Source of the DNA: Dyadobacter fanqingshengii
GTDB taxonomy: Bacteria; Bacteroidota; Bacteroidia; Cytophagales; Spirosomataceae
DNA: 64,000 bases
NCBI RefSeq assembly: GCF_023822005.2
Contig: NZ_CP098806.1
Span: 1,674,001 to 1,738,000 of the forward strand
Direction of reading: 5' to 3'
Shown: piece by piece, positions 38,337-47,219 of the stretch
Layout: the number at the start of each line of letters is the position of its first letter
Numbering within the stretch: position 1 is the stretch's first letter
The notes under the pieces: generated by a model
What the model was told of the DNA's origin: nothing
The model's input: the letters and a program-made list of their open reading frames with translations, nothing else
The model's database searches: none
Position numbers and translations under genes: made by a program

Positions 38337-39356
38337 TTAACGCCGAATGATCGACTTTACGATATTCTTGGCAGTCGGGATGATTTTACGGCGGAAATCC
38401 CGAAACCGGAATTTCTGCTCAATCAACCCGGCTTTCAATGCTGTTTTTGAATCCAGTGAAGCGTCCGTGCCGTAATTCCCGACAAGATATTGTAACGCGT
38501 TTTTCTCGCTCAGCACATAATTATCCTGATTGGAATAAGCCATAATCCCCTGCCCGATCGGATTAAATGAGGAATGCTTGGCATACTCTTCCAACGACAA
38601 ATGCGTAAACTTATGTCCCTGATTGACCATTTGATGAAACCAGCCTGTGCCCAGATCCGCCGTGAATTCCCAATTCCCGCCGAAGCATCCATTGTCACCC
38701 AGCGGCAATGTTGTTTTACGATAAGTTTCAACATTGATCATGCACGCATATTCATTTAAACGACACTCAGGAAGCGGGTGGATCCGGCCCGAATGCAGGA
38801 TTTCGAGATCGCGTTTCTGTCTGGGCGTCTCGTACTGTTCGTGCACGGCGATGGCCTCTTCTGCACTTGGAATATATTTCATAAACACATGTCCGCCGCA
38901 TAACTGCGCCTTGGCAGCAGGACAAGACCAGCATTGCCCGATGGATCCGGTGCCGGCCATATTTGCATCCTCGAACAAAGGAAGCATATCCCCGATCATA
39001 TCCTTATGAAACACCATATCATTATGCATGATAAAAAGCCACTTCATCTGCGCATGTTCGAGCGCATACTGGTAGGGAACGGTCCACCGATAATCCGCAT
39101 CATGCTTAACGCGGTCGTAGTCGAGGATTTCGAGATTGTAAAACGATTTAGGATAATAAAGATGGATCGGAATAACCGGCTCAATGGCCTTGATCACTTT
39201 ATAAACGTCCCCGTAATGGCCAAAAGGTTGCTTGTTTTCTACGGTAATGTAGACCGAATTGATGTATTGTCCACTGACTTTGAGCAGCGATAAAATCGAA
39301 ATGATCGTTTGATACGGCTTCCCGTAGTAGATGACGTTGACATCAACTTTTTTCAT
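38337..39356 (-). CDS. glycosyltransferase-like protein
   Basis: A 339-residue protein that starts with a beta strand (VDVNVIYYGKPYQTIISILSLL) as in family 2 type A-fold glycosyltransferases and has WLFIMHNDMVFHKDMIGDML, where HNDM takes the place of the usual metal-binding DxD. Three Cys sit in QCWSCPAAKAQLC. It has no signal peptide and only a hydrophilic C-terminus rich in Lys and Arg. The donor and acceptor cannot be read. It stands alone. The family link is moderately secure; the enzyme activity is inferred. Confidence 0.65.
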   Translation of the reverse strand: MKKVDVNVIYYGKPYQTIISILSLLKVSGQYINSVYITVENKQPFGHYGDVYKVIKAIEPVIPIHLYYPKSFYNLEILDYDRVKHDADYRWTVPYQYALEHAQMKWLFIMHNDMVFHKDMIGDMLPLFEDANMAGTGSIGQCWSCPAAKAQLCGGHVFMKYIPSAEEAIAVHEQYETPRQKRDLEILHSGRIHPLPECRLNEYACMINVETYRKTTLPLGDNGCFGGNWEFTADLGTGWFHQMVNQGHKFTHLSLEEYAKHSSFNPIGQGIMAYSNQDNYVLSEKNALQYLVGNYGTDASLDSKTALKAGLIEQKFRFRDFRRKIIPTAKNIVKSIIRR

Positions 39357-39460
39357 TTTTAAGTAACAGGATAATTAGTAATTCTTTTCAAAAGTAGTAA
39401 TCTGACGGCAAATAAGGCGTTTTAAACGAAAAAATGATGATATAAAACATTTGCCCGGCC

Positions 39461-39490
39461 TTGCGCCGTATGATTTAAATTGTACTTTTG
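39461..39490 (+). promoter_or_regulatory. promoter of tRNA-Leu
   Basis: TTG (39461-39463), 19 nt, TACTTTTG (39483-39490), an exact match to the Bacteroidota consensus, 10 nt before the tRNA. Same layout and spacing as the tRNA-Lys promoter. Confidence 0.8.
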
Positions 39491-39500
39491 CAGAATCCTC

Positions 39501-39582
39501 GGCCAGGTGGTGAAATTGGTAGACACGCTACTTTGAGGGGGTAGTGCCTTCGGGTATGGGAGTTCGACTCTCCTTCTGGTCA
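39501..39582 (+). tRNA. tRNA-Leu (anticodon GAG)
   Basis: 82 nt. Acceptor GGCCAGG pairs with TCTGGTC (two wobbles), discriminator A, CCA not encoded. The anticodon stem CTACT/GGTAG holds GAG, the variable arm is the long class II type (TGCCTTCGGGTA), and the T loop is TTCGACT. It reads CTC and CTT codons. Confidence 0.95.
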
Positions 39583-39583
39583 C

Positions 39584-39615
39584 AACCTGCGCTGCAATCC
39601 AGCGCAGGTTTTTTT
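39584..39615 (+). terminator. terminator of tRNA-Leu
   Basis: A perfect 11-bp stem, AACCTGCGCTG (39584-39594), loop CAATC, CAGCGCAGGTT (39600-39610), followed by T run to 39615, directly after the tRNA. Confidence 0.9.
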
Positions 39616-39701
39616 GTGATATTCCTTTTAAAAAATTAGCCTATATTTACTTTTGATTGAACGGCCCCTGATTTTCGCAAAGTTTGAAGGACTACCATTA
39701 C

Positions 39702-40166
39702 ATGAAAGCAATTGCTCTCCTTGGAGTTATTGGGCTGGTTTCTGCTTGCCAGATGGTCAGCCATGCACAATGTCTGGAAAAAGTAAGCCGATCCACCAAT
39801 AAGAAGGAATATTACCAGATCGTTCAGCTTGTTGGCAAGAAGGAATTTTTGTCCCTTTCAAGAATCGGAGAGGAAAAAATCTTCACTTATCACAACGAAG
39901 CAGTAGACCTGATCTTCCACGTGCAAATGTTCACGGAAATAAGGTTCACGACCAAAGACGAGACTTTCTCACTGTTCACAACCACATCCGACCGCAATTT
40001 CTGGAACAAATCTTTTATGCTTTCCTCTCCGGTCACGCCTCAGGAACTGAATAAGATGAAAGGCACTGTGAAAATAGAGATCATCCTTCCAGAGGAGCGA
40101 AAAATTTACACATTCAGTCCGAAAAGCAATGTAATCCTCAATAAAGCATTGGCATGTGTGCTTTAA
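39702..40166 (+). CDS. predicted lipoprotein, function unknown
   Basis: A 154-residue protein with a lipoprotein signal: MKAIALLGVIGLVSAC, lipobox VSAC at Cys16, so it should be anchored to a membrane. The ATG at 39702 is chosen because it begins the signal. The mature part is a beta-rich domain of about 130 residues with Lys and Thr, ending AKNVILNKALACV-like; it has no motif I recognise. It is a single gene between tRNA-Leu and the deoxynucleoside kinase gene, with no sign of an operon partner. Confidence 0.75.
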   Translation: MKAIALLGVIGLVSACQMVSHAQCLEKVSRSTNKKEYYQIVQLVGKKEFLSLSRIGEEKIFTYHNEAVDLIFHVQMFTEIRFTTKDETFSLFTTTSDRNFWNKSFMLSSPVTPQELNKMKGTVKIEIILPEERKIYTFSPKSNVILNKALACVL

Positions 40167-40191
40167 TGGTATGGAGATAATCACTTCATAA

Positions 40192-40806
40192 TCAGATATA
40201 AAACAACTCTTTATTTAATTGGCTTACGATAAAGTCGAAGTCCGTGGGATTGGAAGCGAAATCCATCTGATTCACGTCGATCTCAATGATCTTGCCGTGA
40301 TCGTAGTGCTTTACAAAATCTTCATAATAGTGGTTGAGGGCAACCAGATAGTCAGTTGAAATGTCAGCCTCGAAGTCCCTGCCCCTTTTTTTGATCTGTG
40401 AAACAAGTTTGGGAATGTCTGCTTTTAAATAAATGAGCAGGTCCGGTTGCGACACTGTCCTGATAATGGATTCGAAAAGCAGCAGATAAGTCTGGTAATC
40501 CCGCTCTGTCATCACGCCCGACTCGTGGAGATTTCTGGCGAAAATAAAAGCATCCTCATAAATGGTCCTGTCCTGAATAATGGTAGAGTAAGTGGTCTCA
40601 CGGATTTTCTGAACCTGCGCAAAGCGGTTATTAAGAAAATAAATTTGCAAATTAAATGCCCAGCGATCCATATCCTGGTAAAAATCAGCCAGATATGGAT
40701 TCCCTTCCACGGCTTCGTACATCACGTCCCATTTGAAATATTCACCCAGCATTTGGGTTAATGTGGTTTTACCGGCGCCGATGTTACCAATGATCGCGAT
40801 GTGCAT
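40192..40806 (-). CDS. deoxynucleoside kinase
   Basis: A 204-residue kinase of the dNK family (deoxyadenosine/deoxyguanosine kinase-like) that phosphorylates deoxynucleosides in the salvage route. The P-loop is GNIGAGKTTL, the catalytic ERS/DRS-type motif is STIIQDRTIYEDAFIFA, and the lid region is LVSQIKKRGRDFE. Length fits the family. It stands alone, its start 198 nt from the divergent trhO gene. Confidence 0.92.
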   Translation of the reverse strand: MHIAIIGNIGAGKTTLTQMLGEYFKWDVMYEAVEGNPYLADFYQDMDRWAFNLQIYFLNNRFAQVQKIRETTYSTIIQDRTIYEDAFIFARNLHESGVMTERDYQTYLLLFESIIRTVSQPDLLIYLKADIPKLVSQIKKRGRDFEADISTDYLVALNHYYEDFVKHYDHGKIIEIDVNQMDFASNPTDFDFIVSQLNKELFYI

Positions 40807-40903
40807 AATGTGAGAAAGTGATGGTTAGGAATGTGCTGAGTGCGGTAAAAATATAGAAATCATTTCAATAGTTTGCTGCCCACAAAAGTCCAATTCCCGG
40901 ATT

Positions 40904-40933
40904 TTCGTTAAAGTACGTTTCTTCGTATATTTG
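40904..40933 (+). promoter_or_regulatory. candidate promoter of trhO
   Basis: TTC (40904-40906), 19 nt, TATATTTG (40926-40933): exact -7 box, one mismatch in the -33 box. It is 72 nt before the trhO ATG. Confidence 0.55.
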
Positions 40934-41004
40934 CACCTGATTTGGAGGAAGGAACTGCGTGGAAGAATTTCTTTTCTCTTTGGAATACATCAAATAATGC
41001 AATA

Positions 41005-41994
41005 ATGAAGCCTTTCAAGGTAATTTTATATTATTTCTATGCGCCCATCGAAGACACGGAAACGTATCGCGATGAGCATCATTTGTTCTGCGTGCAGCAC
41101 AATCTTTTGGGCAGGATTATCATAGCACCGGAAGGTTTGAATGGGACGGTTTCGGGCACGCCGGAAGATTGCGAAGCATATATGAATTATGTGCGTTCCG
41201 ACAGCCGGTTTCAGGATGTGCAGTTTAAAGTGGAAGAGCATGATAAAATTGCTTTTCAAAAGCTGCACGTGCGGGTTAAAGATGAAATTGTTAATTCCGA
41301 TCTGGGTGTTGACCCTCTGGTTCGCACTGGAAAGCATTTGGAACCCGCTGAATTTAAGCAGATTATCAATGATCCTAATGTTGTTTTAGTAGACATGCGG
41401 TCTGATTATGAGCATGAGCTGGGCAAATTCAAAGGCGCAATTACTTTTGATATGCATAACCTGCGCGAGCTGCCCGATCATATACACGAGATCGAACATT
41501 TGAAAGATAAAAAAATTGTGACCTATTGCACAGGCGGCATTAAGTGCGAAAAAGCAAGCGCATATTTGCTGGAACAGGGTTTTCAGGATGTTTACCAATT
41601 ACACGGCGGCATTATCCGCTATGGGCTGGAAGAGGGCGGTGAAAATTTTGATGGTAAATGTTATGTTTTCGACAACCGCATTGCCGTGGAAGTCAATAAA
41701 GTTAATCCGACTGTCATCTCCCGCTGCTACATCTGCGATGAACCCTGCGACCGTATGATCAACTGCGCCAACGCGGAATGCAATACGCACGTGCCGGTTT
41801 GCCACAAATGCGGTCAAGAAATGGAGGGCGCCTGCTCACCGGAATGTAAGGCGCACCCGGACAAGCGCACTTATGACGGAACGGGCTATTATGTGAGCAA
41901 CAGCAACCATTATCATCCGCTTCAAGGCTTGAAAAGTCAGAAAAAGAACATTAAGAAAATGAAACTGGCGGAAAGAACTGAACCGGCTCAATAG
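41005..41994 (+). CDS. trhO: tRNA uridine(34) hydroxylase TrhO
   Basis: A 329-residue member of the YceA/TrhO rhodanese family, which adds the hydroxyl of ho5U34 to tRNA. The N-terminal part (VILYYFYAPIEDTETYRDEH, GRIIIAPEGLNGTVSG) is the family-specific domain; a rhodanese domain follows with the active Cys in VTYCTGGIKCEKA; and a C-terminal Cys-rich part (CYICDEPCDRMINC, CHKCGQEMEGACSPEC) may bind zinc. The frame is open to 40942, but the Met at 41005 is the conserved start. Its stop is directly against the stop of the convergent GNAT gene. Confidence 0.93.
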   Translation: MKPFKVILYYFYAPIEDTETYRDEHHLFCVQHNLLGRIIIAPEGLNGTVSGTPEDCEAYMNYVRSDSRFQDVQFKVEEHDKIAFQKLHVRVKDEIVNSDLGVDPLVRTGKHLEPAEFKQIINDPNVVLVDMRSDYEHELGKFKGAITFDMHNLRELPDHIHEIEHLKDKKIVTYCTGGIKCEKASAYLLEQGFQDVYQLHGGIIRYGLEEGGENFDGKCYVFDNRIAVEVNKVNPTVISRCYICDEPCDRMINCANAECNTHVPVCHKCGQEMEGACSPECKAHPDKRTYDGTGYYVSNSNHYHPLQGLKSQKKNIKKMKLAERTEPAQ

Positions 41995-42005
41995 TCAGTT
42001 CAGTT
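41976..42005. terminator. hairpin across the convergent trhO and GNAT stops
   Basis: AACTGAAC (41976-41983), 14-base loop and GTTCAGTT (41998-42005), an 8-bp perfect stem over both gene ends, followed on the plus strand by GCTTTT. The T run is short, so this is a weaker terminator candidate. Confidence 0.4.
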
Positions 42006-42492
42006 GCTTTTCCAGGATGTAGTCGTTCATCCAGAATGGGCCTATCGGGATGTCCTCTTCGCCGGTTACGGCGAAGCCCATTTTTTCATAAAAACCCCTG
42101 GCTTTGTTATATCGGTTGACATTCAAAACCAGCGTTTTTCCCCCGACCGATTCTGCATATTTTTCAGTTTCGGCCAGCAGATATTTCCCTGCGCCTGTGC
42201 CCTGCGTTGAAGGAAGTACATATATTTTATGTAACTTAAACTTTTCCGGCCCTTCCCCGGAGACGGATGCAAAGCCTTCCGGCTTATGGTCGTTCAACAA
42301 AATCAGGAAGTAATGCTGCTCAACGGTAAATTGACGTAAAAGAGATTCGTGAGAATATATTTTTTCAAACATAAAGTCGATCTGCTCTTTGGTAAGTATG
42401 TCACCATAAGTGGGTTCCCAAGTCTTTTCCTGGATTGCGATGATCTCCGGGATGTCCGCAACTGTTGCATGCTTTATTGAGAATGATGGCAT
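41995..42492 (-). CDS. GNAT family N-acetyltransferase
   Basis: A 165-residue acetyltransferase of the GNAT fold: the N-terminal IKHATVADIPEIIAIQEKTW and the acetyl-CoA binding signature KIYVLPSTQGTGAGKYLLAE (Q/RxxGxG/A) are clear, with the C-terminal half NKARGFYEKMGFAVTGEED. It has no signal or membrane segment and stands alone. Substrate unknown. Confidence 0.92.
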   Translation of the reverse strand: MPSFSIKHATVADIPEIIAIQEKTWEPTYGDILTKEQIDFMFEKIYSHESLLRQFTVEQHYFLILLNDHKPEGFASVSGEGPEKFKLHKIYVLPSTQGTGAGKYLLAETEKYAESVGGKTLVLNVNRYNKARGFYEKMGFAVTGEEDIPIGPFWMNDYILEKQLN

Positions 42493-42615
42493 AATGCTTA
42501 ATTTTGGCGTTTTACTGGTGCAAATAAATCTTTTTTCAACCTAAAAACCACATAACTTCATCAGCTGGTCAGGGCAATAACCCCTCTAAAAAGACTCGCC
42601 GATAAGTAGAATTAT

Positions 42616-43383
42616 ATGAAACCCCTTATTTTAGTTACTAATGACGACGGAATAACATCCAAAGGAATCCGAACACTGGTAGAAGTGATGCAAACCATTG
42701 GAGAAGTGATCGTAGTCGCGCCGAACAGCCCGCAATCGGGGATGGGACACGCTATCACCATTGGCGAACCGTTAAGACTTTATTCCACACATATTTTTGA
42801 AGGAGTTGTAGAATACGAATGTTCGGGAACGCCTGCTGACTGCGTGAAACTGGCAAAAAATTACGTTTTACAGGATCGCAAGCCGGATTTGGTCGTGAGC
42901 GGGATTAACCACGGAAGTAACAGTTCCATTAGCGTGCTGTATTCGGGAACCATGTCGGCCGCGATCGAAGCAGCCATTGAAGGCATTCCAGCGATCGGGT
43001 TTTCGTTGACAGACTACCGTGAGGATGCGGATTTCGATCACGCCATTCCTTTTATCAAATCCATTACCGAAGAAGCGCTTAAAAACGGCATACCAAATGG
43101 CATTGCATTAAACGTTAACATTCCTGGGAAGACGGATCTGCCTTTAAAAGGCGTAAAGGTTTGTCGGCAGGCACACGCGAAATGGCAGGAAAAATTCGAC
43201 TATCGCGTGGATCCGAATGGAAGAGGCTACCTGTGGATGGCGGGAGAATTCGTCAATTTTGATACCGAAAAAGAAGATACCGATGTCTGGGCGTTGGATA
43301 ACAATTATATTTCTGTTGTCCCGTGTCAATATGATCTGACAGCGTATGAGGCAGTAAAGCAGCTTTCGACCTGGGATTTATAA
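42616..43383 (+). CDS. surE: 5'/3'-nucleotidase SurE
   Basis: A 255-residue SurE, which removes phosphate from nucleoside monophosphates and exopolyphosphate. The metal-binding site is TNDDGITSKGI (Asp8, Asp9) and the family signature SGINHGSNSSISVLYSGTMS is present. The protein is one typical SurE domain. It lies 15 nt upstream of a GH3-like gene, with which it is probably co-transcribed. Confidence 0.96.
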   Translation: MKPLILVTNDDGITSKGIRTLVEVMQTIGEVIVVAPNSPQSGMGHAITIGEPLRLYSTHIFEGVVEYECSGTPADCVKLAKNYVLQDRKPDLVVSGINHGSNSSISVLYSGTMSAAIEAAIEGIPAIGFSLTDYREDADFDHAIPFIKSITEEALKNGIPNGIALNVNIPGKTDLPLKGVKVCRQAHAKWQEKFDYRVDPNGRGYLWMAGEFVNFDTEKEDTDVWALDNNYISVVPCQYDLTAYEAVKQLSTWDL

Positions 43384-43398
43384 TTTTAAAATTCAGCT

Positions 43399-44976
43399 AT
43401 GGCATTAGTAGGTAGTTTATTAAAAAAAGGAATTCATATCAGCAACATTGTTGCTAACCGCAGAAAGGCAAGTCTCCATATTCAGCAAAAAAAAACTTTG
43501 GCGAAATTACTTGCCAAAGCACGCTATACGGAGTTTGGTGAAAAGTACAATTTCGACGAGTTGCTTTCCTCGATCTTGTTCAGTGAGAAGGGCGCCTACT
43601 ACGAGTTATACAAGAAAACGGTTCCTGTTTACGACTACAACAAGATATTCAACGAATGGTGGCATCGTTCACTGGAAGGAGAAAAAGACATTTGCTGGCC
43701 TGGTCAGATTAAATATTATGCATTAAGCTCGGGCACTTCCGAGGCTGCTACCAAGCACATTCCGGTCACCAAAGCAATGTCTCGCGCGATCCAGAAAACG
43801 AGCATCCGCCAAATCCTTTCGCTTGGGCATTATAAAGACCTTCCCAATGATTTGTACGAAAAAGGCTTCCTCATGCTCGGCGGCAGTACAAATCTGAATA
43901 ATCAGGACAAGCATTTCGAAGGCGATTTGAGCGGAATTACTGCCAGGCAGATCCCCTACTGGTTCAGACCTTATTATAAACCCGGCGAAAAGATTGCGGC
44001 GCAAAAAGACTGGGGTCTGAAACTGGAAGAGATCACCAAGCAGGCGCACGAATGGGACATTGGTTTCATAGTAGGCGTTCCTGCGTGGATCCAGCTTTTG
44101 ATGGAAAAGATCATTGCACATTACAAGGTCAAGACGATTCACGATATCTGGCCCAATTTGCAAGTCTTCGCACACGGAGGCGTTTCATTTGAGCCTTATA
44201 GAAAAGGTTTTGAAAAACTGCTCGCGCGCCCGCTGATTTACATTAACACCTATCTGGCTTCCGAAGGATTTATCGCCTACCAGACACGCCCCGGCGCACA
44301 AGGCATGGAATTGGTGTGCGACAATGGCATTTTCTTCGAATTTATCCCCTTTAACGAAAAAAACTTCGACTCCGAAGGCACATTATTGCCTGATCCTGAG
44401 ACATTAATGGTCGACCAGGTGGAAGAAGGAAAGGAATATGCATTGCTCCTCTCGACCTGCGCGGGATCGTGGCGTTATCTCATTGGTGACACGGTGAAAT
44501 TTGTCGATAAAGCCAAAGGAGAAATTGTTATTACAGGCCGCACAAAGCATTATTTGAGCCTCTGCGGTGAACACCTTTCTGTTGATAACATGAACAAGGC
44601 CGTTGACCTGGTTTCGGATGAAATGGGGTTAACAGTGAAAGAATTCACCGTTTGCGGCATTGAATATGGCTCAATGTTCGCGCATCACTGGTATGTGGGC
44701 GTGGAAGAAACGGACGTAAATGCACAAGAGCTCAAAACCAAGCTGGATGCCAAATTAGCAGAACTGAATGATGATTACGCCGTTGAAAGGCGGCATGCTC
44801 TGAAAGAAGTTTTTGTAACAGTTTTGCCTAACAAAGCTTTTTATGACTGGATGAATTCGAAAGGCAAAATGGGCGGTCAGCACAAATTCCCACGCGTTTT
44901 CAAGAATTTTCTAATGGACGACTGGAAGGGATTTTTGGATAAGAACGGCTATGTGAAAGAAGAGCCGTCTCACTAG
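43399..44976 (+). CDS. GH3 auxin-responsive promoter family protein
   Basis: A 525-residue protein of the GH3 family, which are ATP-dependent acyl-adenylate ligases in plants; bacterial members are of unknown substrate. The conserved ATP-binding parts are YALSSGTSEAATKHIPVT, YINTYLASEGFIAYQ (with the family Ser/Glu) and ITGRTKHYLSLCGEHLS. It ends at TAG at 44974-44976, which overlaps the stop of the convergent LysE gene by four bases (CTAG). The pairing with surE is common in Bacteroidota. Confidence 0.92.
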   Translation: MALVGSLLKKGIHISNIVANRRKASLHIQQKKTLAKLLAKARYTEFGEKYNFDELLSSILFSEKGAYYELYKKTVPVYDYNKIFNEWWHRSLEGEKDICWPGQIKYYALSSGTSEAATKHIPVTKAMSRAIQKTSIRQILSLGHYKDLPNDLYEKGFLMLGGSTNLNNQDKHFEGDLSGITARQIPYWFRPYYKPGEKIAAQKDWGLKLEEITKQAHEWDIGFIVGVPAWIQLLMEKIIAHYKVKTIHDIWPNLQVFAHGGVSFEPYRKGFEKLLARPLIYINTYLASEGFIAYQTRPGAQGMELVCDNGIFFEFIPFNEKNFDSEGTLLPDPETLMVDQVEEGKEYALLLSTCAGSWRYLIGDTVKFVDKAKGEIVITGRTKHYLSLCGEHLSVDNMNKAVDLVSDEMGLTVKEFTVCGIEYGSMFAHHWYVGVEETDVNAQELKTKLDAKLAELNDDYAVERRHALKEVFVTVLPNKAFYDWMNSKGKMGGQHKFPRVFKNFLMDDWKGFLDKNGYVKEEPSH

Positions 44977-45587
44977 CGGATAAAATTGACATAAGCAATC
45001 TGGCAGGCGATCAGGATGAAAACGACGCCTGTCACTTTGTTGAAAATCGTGACCACTCTTGGCGTAAAGACACGCTTCAATCTGTGCGCAAACACGGCAA
45101 TGCCGCATTCTACCAGAAACACCGCTACCACACTCGCTCCAAAGAACATCAGCACCTGGTGATAATTGTAATGCAGATTCGTGCGGATGTACGAAGCAAT
45201 CGTCACCCAGCTGATGAAATTCACCGGATTAAGCCCATTGAGCAGAAAACCCATTGTGAAGTAATAAAACAGGTTTCCGAGGCTCGTTTTGGGATATGCA
45301 ATCTGCGGCTGTCCTTGAATAACATTCGTTAGCCCCAGTGCGACCAGAAAAAACACTCCGGCGCCCGCCATCCATTTCTTAAAATCCGGGATATCAGGCA
45401 ATAATGCAGTTCCGTAAATGGCGAAGAAAACAAAGATAATGTCGCAAACAAACACGCCAAACGCTATTTTCACGCCGGTCCTGTAACCATTGTCTACACT
45501 GTTTTGGACCAATGAAAAAAATACCGTCCCGAAAGTGAGACATAATGCGATTCCGGTAAGCGTGCCATAAACAAGCGATTCCAGCAT
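44973..45587 (-). CDS. LysE family translocator
   Basis: A 204-residue membrane protein with six predicted helices, LysE/RhtB family: LESLVYGTLTGIALCLTFGTVFFSLVQNSV at the start and MGFLLNGLNPVNFISWV, the family's NPxxFxxW region. These export amino acids such as lysine or homoserine, but the substrate is not defined here. Its start is 1 nt from the NUDIX gene stop, and its stop overlaps that of the convergent GH3 gene. Confidence 0.9.
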   Translation of the reverse strand: MLESLVYGTLTGIALCLTFGTVFFSLVQNSVDNGYRTGVKIAFGVFVCDIIFVFFAIYGTALLPDIPDFKKWMAGAGVFFLVALGLTNVIQGQPQIAYPKTSLGNLFYYFTMGFLLNGLNPVNFISWVTIASYIRTNLHYNYHQVLMFFGASVVAVFLVECGIAVFAHRLKRVFTPRVVTIFNKVTGVVFILIACQIAYVNFIR

Positions 45588-45588
45588 A

Positions 45589-46143
45589 TCAGATTCCCTT
45601 CAGTCTGGCGGTCATTAAAATGGCGCATACAGAAAGCGAATCGGTAATTTCGGAACGCATGCACATATCAACCGCTTCCCGCAAAGACACCTTCCGCACC
45701 TGCAGATCTTCCGTATCCTCCGGTTCAGCGTCCTTTTGCGTCAGTTCTTCTGCGATGAAAAGAAAACCTTCTTCATTTGTAGCCGAATTTGAAGTGTGAA
45801 TTCGACCGAGTTTAGTCCATTTTTCAGCAACCAAACCCGTTTCCTCCTTCAATTCACGTTTGGCAGCGTCCAGCGGATCCGCCTCCAGCGCTCCGCCGCC
45901 TTCCGGAATTTCCCAGGAATATTCATCGATTGCATAGCGATACTGGCCTACCAGATAAATGTTCCCTTCCGCATCCAATGGAATTACGCCAATGGCCTGA
46001 TTTTTAAATTTTACAAGCCCATAAATGCCCTTATTTCCAGACGGGTTGATCACATCGCGATGGCTCAGTTCGAGCCATGCATTTTCGTAGACAGTTTCAG
46101 TTGAAAGTGTTTTCCAATTATTTTCTGTGGTTATAACCCGCAT
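45589..46143 (-). CDS. NUDIX hydrolase (ADP-ribose pyrophosphatase-like)
   Basis: A 184-residue NUDIX protein with YENAWLELSHRDV upstream, as in ADP-ribose pyrophosphatases. The Nudix box reads GGGALEADPLDAAKRELKEE with REL-EE intact, but the first Glu is one residue further from the REL part than in the consensus, with Ala in its usual place. The metal-binding residues are kept, so it is probably active. It begins the two-gene operon with the LysE translocator. Confidence 0.92.
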   Translation of the reverse strand: MRVITTENNWKTLSTETVYENAWLELSHRDVINPSGNKGIYGLVKFKNQAIGVIPLDAEGNIYLVGQYRYAIDEYSWEIPEGGGALEADPLDAAKRELKEETGLVAEKWTKLGRIHTSNSATNEEGFLFIAEELTQKDAEPEDTEDLQVRKVSLREAVDMCMRSEITDSLSVCAILMTARLKGI

Positions 46144-46151
46144 TTTCTTAG

Positions 46152-46159
46152 TATTTTTG
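46152..46159 (+). promoter_or_regulatory. candidate -7 box of the CDF gene
   Basis: TATTTTTG, an exact TAnnTTTG match, 22 nt before the ATG; no clear -33 box. Confidence 0.35.
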
Positions 46160-46181
46160 GCCTCTGAATTTCAAATCACAA

Positions 46182-47192
46182 ATGCAAATAAACCAAAATA
46201 AGCTTAAACAACGTCTCATACTGCTGTCTTTTATAGCCAGCATTCTGCTGACGGGTTTGAAATTCTTCGCTTATTATCTCACTTCTTCGAACGCGATTCT
46301 GAGCGATGCGCTGGAATCGATTATCAACGTCATAGCGAGCGGTTTTGCGTTTTACAGCATTTATCTTTCCGCGCAGCCCAAGGACAGAAACCACCCGTAT
46401 GGTCACGGGAAAATTGAGTTTTTCTCGGCCGGCTTTGAGGGTGCGTTGATCATGATTGCTTCGCTTTTTATCATCATTGAGGCGATAAACCGGATTATGG
46501 ACCCCGCTCCTATTCAGAACCTTTTGGAGGGTTCGGGCTTTATACTTTTTACGATTCTCGTCAACACGGCCATTGGTTATAAGCTTTTGGTTGAAGGTAA
46601 AAGGGTTAATTCTCTTGCACTAGTCGCTGACGGCAGGCATTTGATGACGGACAGCATTAGCAGTTTGGTCCTGATATTCAGCGTTGGGCTTATATTGCTC
46701 ACTGGTTATGTCTGGATTGACAGCGTTGCATCATTGCTTTTTGGTGTTTTCCTGGCTTACAATGGTTTTCTGCTCGTTAGTAAATCTGTTGCAGGCCTGA
46801 TGGACGCCGTTGACGACGCATTGCTGGAAAAAGTGGTGCAGACATTGAAGTCGAATAAAAAAACAGAATGGATCGACGTGCACAACCTGCGCGTGCAGCA
46901 ATATGGCTCAGATCTACACATCGATTGCCATTTGACACTGCCTTATTATTGGGAGCTGCAAAAAGTGCATGAAACAATTCATAATTTTGAAAATATACTA
47001 AAAGACAGCCATACGGGAGAAACGGAAATTTTCGTTCATGCTGACCCATGCCTTTATCAATGCTGTTACTTTTGCCGGGTGGCGGATTGTCCCGTTCGCC
47101 AGCACGCGTTTATCAAGGACATTGACTGGGACGCTGCGAGTCTCGTGAAGAACGAGAAGTTGTATAATGAAGCAAGAATTCACATTCCTTAA
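46182..47192 (+). CDS. cation diffusion facilitator with Cys-rich tail
   Basis: A 336-residue CDF exporter of divalent metal ions (zinc, iron, manganese type). Six predicted helices with the metal-site residues in SNAILSDALESIINV (helix II) and DGRHLMTDSISSLVL (helix V), and the family's HPYGHGKIEF loop. After the C-terminal cytoplasmic domain (VHNLRVQQYGSDLHIDCHL) comes CLYQCCYFCRVADCP, a Cys-x3-Cys-Cys-x2-Cys-x4-Cys segment that could bind metal. The tail recurs in a Bacteroidota subgroup as I recall. Metal specificity is not certain. Confidence 0.9.
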   Translation: MQINQNKLKQRLILLSFIASILLTGLKFFAYYLTSSNAILSDALESIINVIASGFAFYSIYLSAQPKDRNHPYGHGKIEFFSAGFEGALIMIASLFIIIEAINRIMDPAPIQNLLEGSGFILFTILVNTAIGYKLLVEGKRVNSLALVADGRHLMTDSISSLVLIFSVGLILLTGYVWIDSVASLLFGVFLAYNGFLLVSKSVAGLMDAVDDALLEKVVQTLKSNKKTEWIDVHNLRVQQYGSDLHIDCHLTLPYYWELQKVHETIHNFENILKDSHTGETEIFVHADPCLYQCCYFCRVADCPVRQHAFIKDIDWDAASLVKNEKLYNEARIHIP

Positions 47193-47219
47193 TAAACATA
47201 AATCTAAATTCTAACCAAA

